Below are positions 17,770-27,720 of a stretch of 64,000 nucleotides of DNA, piece after piece. The stretch is from contig NZ_LT635477.1 of NCBI RefSeq assembly GCF_900120335.1, positions 682,001 to 746,000 on the forward strand. The letters run 5' to 3'. The notes beneath the pieces were generated by a model. It saw only the letters and a program-made list of their open reading frames with translations. It had not been told where the DNA came from and ran no database searches. The position numbers and the translations under genes are program-made. The stretch comes from Helicobacter pylori. GTDB taxonomy: Bacteria; Campylobacterota; Campylobacteria; Campylobacterales; Helicobacteraceae. Position 1 is the stretch's first letter; every line of letters starts with the position of its first letter.

Positions 17770-18852
17770 ATGGACTTTTTAGAAAAAGTATTAGACAATC
17801 AGGTTACTGAAAGTGAAGAGTTAGTGAAGCTTTATGATTATGATTTATACACGCTAGGGGAAGCAGCGGATCAAATGCGCCAAAACATGCACCAAAAAAT
17901 CGTGTATTTTAATGTCAATAGGCATTTAAACCCTAGCAATATTTGCGCGGACGCTTGCAAATTTTGCGCTTTTTCAGCCCACAGAAAAAACCCTAACCCT
18001 TATGAAATGAGCTTAGAAGAAATCCTAGAAAAGGTTAAAAATTCCTACAACAAGGGGATTAAAGAAGTCCATATCGTGAGCGCGCATAACCCTAACTACT
18101 CTTATGAGTGGTATTTAAAGGTATTTGAAACCATCAAACAAGAAATGCCCAACTTGCATTTAAAGGCCATGACCGCTGCAGAAGTGCATTTTTTAAGCAC
18201 CAAATTCAACAAACCTTTTGAATTGGTGTTAGAAGACATGCTCAAAGCCGGGGTGGATTCCATGCCAGGTGGGGGGGCGGAGATTTTTGATGAAGAAATT
18301 AGGCGTAAAATCTGTAGTGGTAAGGTGGGCTCTTCTCGGTGGTTAGAAATCCATGCTTATTGGCACAAATTAGGCAAAATGAGTAACGCTACCATGCTTT
18401 TTGGGCATATTGAAGATAAAATCCACCGCATCGATCACATGTTAAGGATCAAAAAAACTCAAAGCCCTAAAAATAAAGTAGAAAATAAAGAAGGGGGCTT
18501 TAACGCATTCATTCCCTTGCTGTATCAAAAAGAAAACAATTATTTGAAAGTGGGAAAATCCCCTAGCGCGATAGAAATCCTAAAAACCATCGCCATATCC
18601 CGCATTCTTTTAAACAATATCCCCCACATTAAAGCTTATTGGGCGACTTTGGGCTTGAATTTGGCTTTAGTGGCTCAAGAATTTGGCGCTAACGATTTGG
18701 ACGGCACGATAGAAATAGAGAGCATTCAAAGCGCGGCTGGCGCGAAGAGCCGGCATGGTTTAGAAAAAGAAGATTTGGTATTTAAAATCAAGGATTCTGG
18801 CTTTGTTGCGGTAGAAAGGGATAGTTTGTATAATTTTATACAAAAATTTTAA
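17770..18852 (+). CDS. mqnE: Aminofutalosine synthase MqnE (radical SAM)
   Basis: 360 residues from the ATG at 17770; the open frame extends 51 codons upstream, but that stretch crosses the promoter and lacks homology. The radical-SAM cluster is in CADACKFCAF, with NVNRHLNPSNIC before it and PGGGAEIFDEEIRRKI and GLNLALVAQEFGANDLDGT after, all diagnostic for MqnE. It joins SAM-derived adenosine to the 3-[(1-carboxyvinyl)oxy]benzoate product of MqnA, giving aminofutalosine. H. pylori makes menaquinone only by this futalosine route, a recognised drug target. mqnC lies 2.8 kb downstream. Confidence 0.93.
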   Translation: MDFLEKVLDNQVTESEELVKLYDYDLYTLGEAADQMRQNMHQKIVYFNVNRHLNPSNICADACKFCAFSAHRKNPNPYEMSLEEILEKVKNSYNKGIKEVHIVSAHNPNYSYEWYLKVFETIKQEMPNLHLKAMTAAEVHFLSTKFNKPFELVLEDMLKAGVDSMPGGGAEIFDEEIRRKICSGKVGSSRWLEIHAYWHKLGKMSNATMLFGHIEDKIHRIDHMLRIKKTQSPKNKVENKEGGFNAFIPLLYQKENNYLKVGKSPSAIEILKTIAISRILLNNIPHIKAYWATLGLNLALVAQEFGANDLDGTIEIESIQSAAGAKSRHGLEKEDLVFKIKDSGFVAVERDSLYNFIQKF

Positions 18853-18882
18853 TGATTTTTAGCGTTTTTAAGAATGATTAGT

Positions 18883-18888
18883 TATAAT
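18883..18888 (+). promoter_or_regulatory. Candidate -10 box for bamA
   Basis: TATAAT, about 46 bases before the proposed ATT start, in the 82-base gap after mqnE. Confidence 0.5.
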
Positions 18889-18934
18889 AACGCTACTAAC
18901 AACACTCGAGCTAAAATCTATTAAGGAAATCAGT

Positions 18935-21670
18935 ATTAAAAAATTTATTCTATCTTCTCTTGTTTTCGCATGTATCAATACCGGCGTTGAAGCTTTAGAA
19001 AATGACGGCTCTAAACCAAACGATTTGGCTTCTCCAAAAGAAACCTCAAAAGAGGCTCAAAAAAGTGAGACTCAAAAGAATGAAGCTCAAAACGAAACCC
19101 ACCAATCCAATCAAACGCCTAAAGAAATGAAAGTCAAGTCCATTTCTTATGTCGGGCTTTCTTACATGTCTGACATGCTCGCTAATGAAATTGTAAAGAT
19201 TCGCGTGGGCGATATGGTGGATTCTAAAAAAATAGACACCGCCGTTTTAGCTTTGTTCAATCAAGGGTATTTTAAAGACGTTTATGCCACTTTTGAAAAC
19301 GGCATTTTAGAGTTTCATTTTGATGAAAAAGCCAGGATTGCCGGGGTAGAAATCAAGGGTTATGGGACTGAAAAGGAAAAAGACGGCTTAAAATCCCAAA
19401 TGGGGATCAAAAAGGGCGACACCTTTGATGAGCAAAAATTAGAGCATGCTAAAACGGCTTTAAAAACGGCTTTAGAGGGGCAGGGTTATTATGGGAGCGT
19501 GGTGGAGGTGCGCACAGAAAAGGTTAGTGAGGGCGCGTTATTGATCGTGTTTGATGTGAATAGGGGGGATAGTATTTATATCAAACAATCCATTTATGAG
19601 GGAAGCGATAAATTGAAACGCCGTGTGATTGAATCTTTGAGCGCGAACAAGCAGCGCGATTTCATGGGCTGGATGTGGGGCTTGAATGACGGGAAATTGC
19701 GCTTAGATCAATTAGAATACGATTCTTTGCGTATCCAAGATGTGTACATGCGTAGGGGTTATTTGGACGCTCATATTTCTTCGCCTTTTTTGAAAACGGA
19801 TTTTTCCACCCATGACGCTAAGCTCCATTATAAGGTCAAAGAGGGGATCCAATATAGGATTTCAGATATTTTAATAGAGATTGACAACCCGGTAGTCCCC
19901 TTAAAAACCTTAGAAAAAGCGCTTAAAGTTAAAAGGAAAGATGTCTTTAATATTGAGCATTTAAGAGCGGATGCGCAAATTTTAAAAACCGAAATCGCCG
20001 ATAAGGGCTATGCGTTTGCGGTGGTGAAGCCAGACTTGGATAAAGATGAAAAAAACGGGCTTGTGAAAGTCATTTATCGTATTGAAGTGGGCGATATGGT
20101 GCATATCAATGATGTCATCATTTCAGGGAACCAACGCACGAGCGATAGGATCATTAGGAGAGAATTGTTACTAGGGCCTAAAGATAAATACAACTTGACC
20201 AAACTGAGAAATTCCGAAAATTCTTTAAGGCGTTTAGGGTTTTTCTCTAAAGTCAAGATTGAAGAAAAAAGGGTTAATAGCTCGCTTATGGATTTATTAG
20301 TGAGCGTAGAAGAGGGGCACACCGGGCAGTTGCAATTTGGGTTAGGTTATGGCTCTTATGGAGGGCTCATGCTTAATGGGAGCGTGAGCGAAAGGAATCT
20401 TTTTGGCACAGGGCAAAGCATGAGCTTGTATGCTAACATCGCCACAGGGGGGGGCAGATCTTATCCGGGCATGCCTAAAGGGGCGGGGCGTATGTTTGCG
20501 GGGAATTTGAGCTTGACTAATCCAAGGATTTTTGACAGTTGGTATAGCTCTACGATCAATCTTTATGCGGATTATAGGATAAGTTACCAATACATCCAAC
20601 AAGGCGGAGGCTTTGGGGTGAATGTCGGGCGCATGTTAGGCAACAGAACCCATGTGAGCTTAGGGTATAACTTGAATGTTACCAAGCTCCTTGGTTTCAG
20701 CAGCCCTTTATACAACCGCTACTATTCCTCTGTTAATGAAGTGGTTTCTCCAAGGCAATGTTCCACGCCCGCATCGGTGATTATCAACCGCTTATCAGGC
20801 GGTAGAACTCCATTGGTCCCTGAAAACTGTTCTAATCCTGGAGCGATTACCACTTCACCAGAAATAAAAGGTATTTGGGATAGGGATTACCACACGCCTA
20901 TCACCAGCTCTTTCACTCTTGATGTGAGCTATGACAACACCGATGATTATTATTTCCCTAGAAATGGGGTTATCTTTAGCTCTTATGCGACGATGTCTGG
21001 TTTGCCAAGCTCTGGAACGCTCAATTCGTGGAACGGGTTAGGCGGGAATGTCCGTAACACTAAAGTCTATGGTAAATTCGCCGCTTACCACCATTTGCAA
21101 AAATATTTATTGATAGATTTGATCGCTCGCTTTAAAACGCAAGGAGGCTATATCTTTAGGTATAACACCGATGATTACTTGCCCTTAAACTCCACCTTCT
21201 ACATGGGGGGCGTAACCACGGTGAGAGGCTTTAGAAACGGCTCAGTTACGCCTAAAGATGAGTTTGGCTTGTGGCTTGGAGGCGATGGGATTTTCACCGC
21301 TTCCACTGAATTGAGCTATGGGGTGTTAAAAGCGGCTAAAATGCGCTTAGCGTGGTTTTTTGACTTTGGTTTCCTAACCTTTAAAACCCCAACTAGGGGG
21401 AGTTTCTTCTATAACGCTCCCCTCACGACAGCGAATTTTAAAGATTATGGCGTTATAGGGGCTGGGTTTGAAAGGGCGACTTGGAGGGCTTCTACAGGCT
21501 TACAGATTGAATGGATTTCGCCCATGGGGCCTTTGGTGTTGATTTTCCCTATAGCGTTTTTCAACCAATGGGGCGATGGCAATGGCAAGAACTGTAAAGG
21601 GCTGTGTTTCAACCCTAACATGGACGATTACACGCAACATTTTGAATTTTCTATGGGAACAAGGTTTTAA
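18935..21670 (+). CDS. bamA: Outer-membrane assembly factor BamA (D15/Omp85), apparent ATT start
   Basis: About 911 residues if started at ATT 18935; the nearest usual start is TTG at 19025, which would lack a signal peptide. From 18935 the frame reads (M)[19 protein letters not shown] after the first codon, a good signal peptide, with AAGGA seven bases upstream. Then a Gln/Glu/Lys-rich linker, several POTRA domains (about residues 60-460) and a 16-strand barrel with VRGF near the end ([13 protein letters not shown]) and a C-terminal Phe (FSMGTRF). BamA folds and inserts outer-membrane proteins and is essential. A G8 run (20447-20454) sits in the barrel coding. mqnC begins one base after the stop. 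Confidence 0.93.
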   Translation: MKKFILSSLVFACINTGVEALENDGSKPNDLASPKETSKEAQKSETQKNEAQNETHQSNQTPKEMKVKSISYVGLSYMSDMLANEIVKIRVGDMVDSKKIDTAVLALFNQGYFKDVYATFENGILEFHFDEKARIAGVEIKGYGTEKEKDGLKSQMGIKKGDTFDEQKLEHAKTALKTALEGQGYYGSVVEVRTEKVSEGALLIVFDVNRGDSIYIKQSIYEGSDKLKRRVIESLSANKQRDFMGWMWGLNDGKLRLDQLEYDSLRIQDVYMRRGYLDAHISSPFLKTDFSTHDAKLHYKVKEGIQYRISDILIEIDNPVVPLKTLEKALKVKRKDVFNIEHLRADAQILKTEIADKGYAFAVVKPDLDKDEKNGLVKVIYRIEVGDMVHINDVIISGNQRTSDRIIRRELLLGPKDKYNLTKLRNSENSLRRLGFFSKVKIEEKRVNSSLMDLLVSVEEGHTGQLQFGLGYGSYGGLMLNGSVSERNLFGTGQSMSLYANIATGGGRSYPGMPKGAGRMFAGNLSLTNPRIFDSWYSSTINLYADYRISYQYIQQGGGFGVNVGRMLGNRTHVSLGYNLNVTKLLGFSSPLYNRYYSSVNEVVSPRQCSTPASVIINRLSGGRTPLVPENCSNPGAITTSPEIKGIWDRDYHTPITSSFTLDVSYDNTDDYYFPRNGVIFSSYATMSGLPSSGTLNSWNGLGGNVRNTKVYGKFAAYHHLQKYLLIDLIARFKTQGGYIFRYNTDDYLPLNSTFYMGGVTTVRGFRNGSVTPKDEFGLWLGGDGIFTASTELSYGVLKAAKMRLAWFFDFGFLTFKTPTRGSFFYNAPLTTANFKDYGVIGAGFERATWRASTGLQIEWISPMGPLVLIFPIAFFNQWGDGNGKNCKGLCFNPNMDDYTQHFEFSMGTRF

Positions 21671-21671
21671 A

Positions 21672-22733
21672 ATGCGCATTAACAGAGAAGAAATTTTGGA
21701 TTTAATGAAAAACGCGCCCTTGAAAGAATTAGGGCAAAGGGCCTTGAGAGTGAAGCAACGCTTGCACCCTGAAAACCTGACGACTTTTATTGTGGATAGG
21801 AATATCAATTACACCAATATTTGTTTTGTGGATTGCAAGTTTTGCGCGTTCAAACGCACCCTAAAAGAAAAAGACGCCTATGTGTTGAGCTATGAAGAAA
21901 TTGATCAAAAGATTGAAGAATTGCTCGCTATTGGCGGCACGCAGATCCTTTTTCAAGGGGGGGTGCACCCGCAGCTCAAAATAGACTATTATGAAAATTT
22001 AGTCAGCCATATCGCTCAAAAATTCCCCACCATTACCATTCATGGTTTTAGCGCGGTTGAAATTGATTACATTTCTAAAATCTCTAAATTGTCTTTAAAA
22101 GAAGTTTTAGAAAGGTTGAAAAACGCCGGGTTAAGCTCCATTCCAGGAGCGGGAGCAGAAATATTAAGCGATAGGGTGCGCGATGTGATCGCTCCTAAAA
22201 AATTAAGCAGCGATCGGTGGATTGAAGTGCATAGAATGGCACACCTTTGCGGGATTAAAAGCACGGCTACCATGATGTTTGGGAGCGTGGATAATGAAGA
22301 AGATGTAATAGAGCATTTACAAAGAGTGCGCGATTTGCAAGATGAAACCGGTGGCTTTAGGGCTTTTATTTTATGGAGTTTTCAGCCCAACAACACCCCC
22401 TTAAAAGAAGAAATCCCTAGCATTAAAAAGGCGAGTTCCAATCGGTATTTACGCTATTTGGCATGCAGTAGGATTTTTTTGGATAACATTCAAAACATAC
22501 AAAGCTCATGGGTTACTCAAGGCTCTATGATAGGGCAGTTGGCCTTATTGTTTGGAGCGAATGATTTAGGGAGTGTGATGATGGAAGAAAATGTGGTGAA
22601 AGCGGCCGGGACGAGTTTTTGCATGAATGAAGCGGAAATGATAGAGCTTATTGAAGACATTGGGAGCGTGGCGGCTAAGCGAAACACCGCTTATGAAATC
22701 TTAAAGCGTTATCCGGCTAAAGCAAAGGTATAA
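21672..22733 (+). CDS. mqnC: Cyclic dehypoxanthinyl futalosine synthase MqnC (radical SAM)
   Basis: 353 residues from the ATG at 21672, two bases after the bamA stop; longer frames reach into bamA and are not credible. The cluster motif is CFVDCKFCAF, preceded by NINYTNI; then QGGVHPQLKIDYYE, SIPGAGAEILSDRVR and GSMIGQLALLFGANDLGS. It cyclises dehypoxanthine futalosine in menaquinone synthesis, downstream of MqnE and MTAN/MqnB. Paralogous to MqnE, and the pair flank bamA. Confidence 0.93.
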   Translation: MRINREEILDLMKNAPLKELGQRALRVKQRLHPENLTTFIVDRNINYTNICFVDCKFCAFKRTLKEKDAYVLSYEEIDQKIEELLAIGGTQILFQGGVHPQLKIDYYENLVSHIAQKFPTITIHGFSAVEIDYISKISKLSLKEVLERLKNAGLSSIPGAGAEILSDRVRDVIAPKKLSSDRWIEVHRMAHLCGIKSTATMMFGSVDNEEDVIEHLQRVRDLQDETGGFRAFILWSFQPNNTPLKEEIPSIKKASSNRYLRYLACSRIFLDNIQNIQSSWVTQGSMIGQLALLFGANDLGSVMMEENVVKAAGTSFCMNEAEMIELIEDIGSVAAKRNTAYEILKRYPAKAKV

Positions 22734-22738
22734 AGAGC

Positions 22739-24037
22739 ATGAAAAAAATTTTAATCACTTTATTATTAGGAGTTTTTATGGGGTTACAAGCGAGCGCTTT
22801 GACACACCAAGAAATCAATCAAGCTAAAGTCCCTGTGATTTATGAAGAAAACCATTTGTTACCCATGGGGTTTATCCATTTAGCCTTTAGGGGGGGTGGG
22901 AGCTTGAGCGATAAAAACCAGTTAGGTTTAGCGAAATTGTTCGCGCAAGTTTTAAACGAAGGTACTAAAGAGCTTGGCGCGGTGGGGTTTGCGCAACTTT
23001 TAGAGCAAAAAGCGATCAGTTTGAATGTGGATACCAGCGCAGAAGATTTGCAAATCACTTTAGAATTTTTAAAAGAATACGAAGATGAAGCCATCACGCG
23101 CTTAAAAGAGCTTTTAAAATCCCCTAATTTCACGCAAAACGCTTTAGAAAAAGTCAAAACCAGAATGTTAGCCCAACTTTTACAAAAAGAAAGCGACTTT
23201 GATTATTTGGCTAAATTGACTTTAAAACAAGAGCTTTTTGCTAACACCCCTTTAGCTAACGCAGCTTTAGGCACTAAAGAGAGTCTTCAAAAAATCAAGC
23301 TAGACGATTTGAAACAGCAATTTGCTAAGGTTTTTGAACTCAATAAACTCGTGGTGGTGCTTGGGGGCGATTTGAAAGTCAATCAAACGCTCAATCGTTT
23401 AAATAACGCCCTCAATTTCTTGCCACAAGGTAAAGCGTATGAAGAGCCTTATTTTGAAACGAGCGATAAAAAAAGCGAAAAAGTCCTCTATAAAGACACT
23501 GAACAGGCTTTCGTGTATTTTGGCGCGCCCTTTAAAATCAAGGATTTAAAACAGGATTTAGCGAAATCTAAGGTCATGATGTTTGTGCTTGGGGGGGGGT
23601 TTGGCTCTCGTTTGATGGAAAAAATCAGGGTTCAAGAGGGCTTGGCTTATAGCGTGTATATCCGCTCCAACTTTTCTAAAGTGGCGCATTTTGCTAGCGG
23701 GTATTTGCAAACCAAGCTCAGCACTCAAGCTAAAAGCGTTGCCTTAGTTAAAAAAATAATTAAAGAATTTATAGAAAAAGGCATGACGCAACAAGAATTA
23801 GACGACGCTAAAAAGTTTTTACTAGGCTCTGAGCCTTTAAGGAATGAGACGATCTCAAGCCGCTTGAACACCACTTACAATTATTTTTATTTGGGTTTGC
23901 CTTTAAATTTCAACCAAACGCTCTTGGATCAAATCCAAAAAATGAGTTTGAAAGAGATCAATGATTTCATTAAAGAGCATACCGAAATCAATGACTTGAC
24001 CTTTGCTATTGTGAGCAATAAAAAGAAGGACAAATAA
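22739..24037 (+). CDS. M16-family peptidase homologue without zinc ligands (non-catalytic partner type)
   Basis: 432 residues with a signal peptide ([20 protein letters not shown]). The position of the M16 HxxEH zinc motif is occupied by [14 protein letters not shown] (K66, A69, Q70), so the inverted zinc site is absent. The substrate-gripping R/Y motif is kept: [20 protein letters not shown] at about 287-306. This matches the inactive subunit of M16B heterodimers, in which one chain has HxxEH and the other R/Y; H. pylori encodes another M16 protein elsewhere that could be the partner. Older annotation reads processing protease (YmxG). A G9 tract lies at 23591-23599. The stop overlaps the gatB start. 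Confidence 0.85.
   Translation: MKKILITLLLGVFMGLQASALTHQEINQAKVPVIYEENHLLPMGFIHLAFRGGGSLSDKNQLGLAKLFAQVLNEGTKELGAVGFAQLLEQKAISLNVDTSAEDLQITLEFLKEYEDEAITRLKELLKSPNFTQNALEKVKTRMLAQLLQKESDFDYLAKLTLKQELFANTPLANAALGTKESLQKIKLDDLKQQFAKVFELNKLVVVLGGDLKVNQTLNRLNNALNFLPQGKAYEEPYFETSDKKSEKVLYKDTEQAFVYFGAPFKIKDLKQDLAKSKVMMFVLGGGFGSRLMEKIRVQEGLAYSVYIRSNFSKVAHFASGYLQTKLSTQAKSVALVKKIIKEFIEKGMTQQELDDAKKFLLGSEPLRNETISSRLNTTYNYFYLGLPLNFNQTLLDQIQKMSLKEINDFIKEHTEINDLTFAIVSNKKKDK
23591..23599 (+). repeat. G9 homopolymer inside the M16 homologue
   Basis: Nine consecutive G, coding for GGG before FGSRL. Slippage would truncate the protein just before its R/Y motif. It is the longest G run I found in a coding region here, and it is in frame. 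Confidence 0.85.
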
Positions 24038-25461
24038 TGCCATTTGAAGCTGTAATCGGGCTAGAAGTCCATGTCCAACTCAACACCAAAACCAAAATCT
24101 TTTGCTCTTGCTCTACAAGCTTTGGGGAAACCCCTAATTCTAACACCTGCCCTGTGTGTTTGGGCTTACCGGGAGCTTTGCCGGTATTGAATCAAGAAGT
24201 GGTTAAAAAAGCCATCCAGTTAGGCACAGCTATTGAAGCTCGTATCAACCAAAACTCCATTTTTGCGAGGAAAAATTATTTTTACCCTGATTTGCCTAAG
24301 GCTTATCAAATTTCGCAGTTTGAAGTCCCCATTGTGAGCGATGGGAAATTAGAAATTGACACTCAAGAGGGCACAAAAATCGTGCGTATTGAAAGAGCCC
24401 ACATGGAAGAAGACGCCGGCAAAAATATCCATGAGGGCAGTTATTCTTTGGTGGATTTGAATCGCGCTTGCACCCCTTTATTAGAAATTGTCAGCAAGCC
24501 GGACATGAAAAATAGTGAAGAAGCCATAGCGTATTTGAAAAAGCTCCATGCTATCGTGCGTTTTATAGGGATTTCTGATGCGAACATGCAAGAGGGGAAT
24601 TTCAGGTGCGATGCGAATGTGTCCATTAGGCCCAAAGGCGATGAAAAGCTTTACACGAGGGTAGAAATCAAAAACTTGAATAGCTTTAGATTCATCGCCA
24701 AAGCGATTGAATACGAGATAGAGCGCCAAAGCGCGGCGTGGGAAAGTGGGCGTTATAATGAAGAGGTGGTTCAAGAAACGCGCCTTTTTGACACCGCCAA
24801 AGGGATCACCCTTTCTATGCGCAACAAAGAAGAATCAGCGGATTACCGCTATTTTAAAGATCCGGATTTGTATCCCGTTTTTATTGATGAGAAACTTTTA
24901 AGAGAATCTCAAAAGATCAATGAATTGCCCAGCGCGAAAAAAACCCGCTACATGAAAGATTTTAACCTTAAAGAAGACGATGCGAATTTATTGGTGAGCG
25001 ATCCTTTATTGGCGGAGTATTTTGAAAGCATGCTTAATCTTGGGGTTAAGGCTAAAACGAGCGTAACATGGCTTTGCGTGGAATTATTAGGGCGTTTGAA
25101 AGCCGAAGTTACTTTAGAAAATTGCGGGATTAGCGCTCATGCGTTAGGCGCTTTAGCCAAACGCATTGATGAGGGCAAGATTTCGGGTAAGAGCGCTAAA
25201 GATGTGTTAGATAGGCTTTTAGAAGAACAAGGGGGCGATGTGGATACCCTTATTGAACAAATGGGCTTGTCTCAAGTCAATGACACGGAAGCGATTGTTA
25301 AAGTCATAGAAGAAGTGTTAAAAAACAACGCCGACAAGGTGCTTGAATATAAAAGCGGTAAGGACAAGCTTTTTGGGTTTTTTGTAGGGCAAGCGATGAA
25401 AAATTTAAAAGGGGCTAATCCTAGCGTGGTGAATGCTATTTTGAAAGAGAAATTGGGTTGA
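24037..25461 (+). CDS. gatB: Aspartyl/glutamyl-tRNA amidotransferase subunit B GatB
   Basis: 474 residues. Hallmarks: [40 protein letters not shown], then the GatB signature [10 protein letters not shown] and [10 protein letters not shown], and a C-terminal YqeY-like helical tail. GatB, with GatA and GatC encoded elsewhere, converts Glu-tRNA-Gln and Asp-tRNA-Asn to the amide forms. Its substrate supplier GltX2 is in this window. The start overlaps the stop of the M16 gene and its stop overlaps the next ATG (TGATG), so three genes are coupled. Confidence 0.95.
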   Translation: MPFEAVIGLEVHVQLNTKTKIFCSCSTSFGETPNSNTCPVCLGLPGALPVLNQEVVKKAIQLGTAIEARINQNSIFARKNYFYPDLPKAYQISQFEVPIVSDGKLEIDTQEGTKIVRIERAHMEEDAGKNIHEGSYSLVDLNRACTPLLEIVSKPDMKNSEEAIAYLKKLHAIVRFIGISDANMQEGNFRCDANVSIRPKGDEKLYTRVEIKNLNSFRFIAKAIEYEIERQSAAWESGRYNEEVVQETRLFDTAKGITLSMRNKEESADYRYFKDPDLYPVFIDEKLLRESQKINELPSAKKTRYMKDFNLKEDDANLLVSDPLLAEYFESMLNLGVKAKTSVTWLCVELLGRLKAEVTLENCGISAHALGALAKRIDEGKISGKSAKDVLDRLLEEQGGDVDTLIEQMGLSQVNDTEAIVKVIEEVLKNNADKVLEYKSGKDKLFGFFVGQAMKNLKGANPSVVNAILKEKLG

Positions 25462-26702
25462 TGAGGAAAATTTTTTCTTATATTTCTAAGGTTCTATTAT
25501 TTATTGGGGTGGTTTATGCAGAGCCTGATTCTAAAGTGGAAGCCTTAGAAGGGAGGAAGCAAGAGTCTTCTTTGGATAAAAAAATCCGCCAAGAATTGAA
25601 GAGTAAGGAATTAAAGAATAAGGATTTGAAAAATAAAGAAGAAAAGAAAGAAACAAAAGCCAAAAGAAAGCCCAGAGCAGAAGTCCATCATGGGGATTCT
25701 AAAAATCCCACTCCAAAGATCACGCCTCCTAAAATCAAAGGGAGTAGTAAGGGCGTTCAAAATCAAGGCACACAAAATCAAGGCGTTCAAAGCAACGCGC
25801 CAAAACCTGAAAAAAAAGAGACAACCCCTCAAGCTACTGAAAAAAATAAGGGAACAAGCCCTAGCTCTCAATTCAATTCTATTTTTGGTAATCCTAATAA
25901 CGCTACCAACAACACCCTTGAAGATAAGGTCGTAGGGGGCATTTCTTTGCTTGTTAATGGCTCGCCTATCACGCTGTATCAAATCCAAGAAGAGCAAGAA
26001 AAATCTAAAGTGAGTAAGGCTCAAGCTAGGGATCGTTTGATTGCGGAGCGCATTAAAAACCAAGAAATTGAGCGCTTGAAAATCCATGTAGATGATGACA
26101 AGCTAGACCAAGAAATGGCGATGATGGCGCAACAACAAGGCATGGATTTAGACCATTTCAAACAAATGCTTATGGCTGAGGGGCATTATAAACTCTATAG
26201 AGATCAGCTTAAAGAGCATTTAGAAATGCAAGAATTGTTGCGTAATATTTTGCTCACCAATGTGGATACCAGCTCTGAAACCAAAATGCGCGAATATTAC
26301 AACAAACACAAGGAGCAATTCAGTATCCCCACAGAAATAGAAACCGTGCGCTACACTTCCACCAATCAAGAAGATTTAGAAAGGGCGATGTCTAACCCTA
26401 ATTTGGAAGTCCCAGGGGTGAGTAAGGCCAATGAAAAAATAGAGATGAAAACCCTAAACCCTCAAATCGCCCAAGTCTTTATTTCGCATGAGCAAGGCTC
26501 TTTCACGCCCGTTATGAATGGGGGTGGGGGGCAGTTCATCACCTTTTATATCAAGGAAAAAAAGGGTAAAAATGAAGTGAGCTTCAGTCAGGCCAAGCAA
26601 TTCATCGCCCAAAAATTAGTGGAAGAATCTAAGGATAAGATTTTAGAAGAGCATTTTGAAAAATTGCGCGTCAAGTCTAGGATTGTGATGATTAGAGAGT
26701 GA
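25461..26702 (+). CDS. Periplasmic peptidyl-prolyl isomerase / SurA-like chaperone
   Basis: 413 residues from the ATG at 25461; a TTG one codon earlier overlaps the gatB stop. A signal peptide ends near VVYAEP. Residues 25-130 are a long low-complexity linker with KELKNKDLKNKE and NQGTQNQGVQS repeats. The SurA N-terminal helical domain follows (SLLVNGSPITLYQIQEEQEK to NKHKEQFSIP), then a short, divergent parvulin-like region. Probably an outer-membrane-protein chaperone, in keeping with bamA four genes upstream. The long charged linker is unusual for the family. Confidence 0.75.
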   Translation: MRKIFSYISKVLLFIGVVYAEPDSKVEALEGRKQESSLDKKIRQELKSKELKNKDLKNKEEKKETKAKRKPRAEVHHGDSKNPTPKITPPKIKGSSKGVQNQGTQNQGVQSNAPKPEKKETTPQATEKNKGTSPSSQFNSIFGNPNNATNNTLEDKVVGGISLLVNGSPITLYQIQEEQEKSKVSKAQARDRLIAERIKNQEIERLKIHVDDDKLDQEMAMMAQQQGMDLDHFKQMLMAEGHYKLYRDQLKEHLEMQELLRNILLTNVDTSSETKMREYYNKHKEQFSIPTEIETVRYTSTNQEDLERAMSNPNLEVPGVSKANEKIEMKTLNPQIAQVFISHEQGSFTPVMNGGGGQFITFYIKEKKGKNEVSFSQAKQFIAQKLVEESKDKILEEHFEKLRVKSRIVMIRE

Positions 26703-26711
26703 TTTTAGATT

Positions 26712-27719
26712 GTGCAACACTTCAATTTCCTCTATAAAGATTCTTTATTTTCTATCGCCTTATTCACTTTCATTATCGCTCTTGTGATTTTATTAGAACA
26801 GGCTAGAGCGTATTTCACCCGAAAAAGAAACAAAAGATTTTTGCAAAAATTCGCCCAAAATCAAAACGCCTATGCGAGTAGCGAGAATTTAGACGAGCTT
26901 TTAAAGCATGCTAAAATTTCTAGTTTGATGTTTTTAGCCAGGGCGTATTCTAAAGCGGATGTGGAAATGAGCATTGAAATCTTAAAAGGGCTTTTGAATC
27001 GCCCCTTAAAAGATGAAGAAAAAATCGCTGTTTTAGATTTATTGGCTAAAAATTATTTTAGCGTGGGGTATTTGCAAAAAACAAAAGACACCGTGAAAGA
27101 AATTTTGCGCTTTTCCCCAAGGAATGTGGAAGCGTTATTGAAGCTTTTGCATGCGTATGAATTAGAAAAAGATTATTCAAAGGCTTTAGAAACTTTGGAA
27201 TGTTTAGAAGAATTAGAGGTGCCTGAAATTGAAACGATTAAAAATTACCTCTATTTAATGCATTTAATAGAAAATAAGGAAGAGGCGGCTAAAATCTTGC
27301 ATGTTTCAAAGGCGTCGTTAGATTTGAAAAAAATCGCTCTGAATTACTTAAAATCGCATGATGAAAAGCTTTTTTGGCAAGAAGTTGATACAACCGAACG
27401 GCTAGAAAATGTGATCGATCTTTTATGGGATATGAATATCCCTGCTTTGATTTTAGAAAAACATGCCCTTTTGCAAGACATCGCACGATCTCAAGGGCTG
27501 CTTTTGGATAACAAACCTTGCCAAGTTTTTGAATTAGAGGTTTTACGCGCTCTATTGCATAGCCCTATGAAAGCGAGCTTGACTTTTGAATACCGTTGCA
27601 AGCATTGCAAACAAATCTTTCCTTTTGAAAGCCATAGATGCCCTGTGTGTTACCAGTTAGCGTTTATGGATATGGTGCTTAAAATCTCTAAAAAAACGCA
27701 TGCTATGGGAGTGGATTAA
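26712..27719 (+). CDS. LapB/YciM-like membrane-anchored TPR protein with C-terminal zinc ribbon
   Basis: 335 residues from a GTG start. One N-terminal membrane helix (about 11-32, FSIALFTFIIALVILLEQA) is followed by a basic stretch and helical-repeat (TPR-like) sequence to about residue 280. It ends with a two-knuckle cysteine pair, YRCKHCKQ and HRCPVCYQ. That order (TM, TPR, rubredoxin-like CxxC/CxxC) is the LapB architecture; in E. coli LapB links FtsH to LpxC turnover and LPS control. Identity is not proven, since residue similarity to LapB is weak by eye. It lies just upstream of rnhA. Confidence 0.6.
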   Translation: MQHFNFLYKDSLFSIALFTFIIALVILLEQARAYFTRKRNKRFLQKFAQNQNAYASSENLDELLKHAKISSLMFLARAYSKADVEMSIEILKGLLNRPLKDEEKIAVLDLLAKNYFSVGYLQKTKDTVKEILRFSPRNVEALLKLLHAYELEKDYSKALETLECLEELEVPEIETIKNYLYLMHLIENKEEAAKILHVSKASLDLKKIALNYLKSHDEKLFWQEVDTTERLENVIDLLWDMNIPALILEKHALLQDIARSQGLLLDNKPCQVFELEVLRALLHSPMKASLTFEYRCKHCKQIFPFESHRCPVCYQLAFMDMVLKISKKTHAMGVD

Positions 27720-27720
27720 G

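Noticed and set aside
21576-21671. Longer N-terminus for MqnC
   Set aside because: It lies wholly inside the bamA C-terminus; the ATG at 21672 directly follows the bamA stop.
25611-26087. A 158-codon open frame antisense to the SurA-like gene
   Set aside because: It mirrors the Lys/Gln-rich linker and shows long Phe/Leu runs; no family resemblance.
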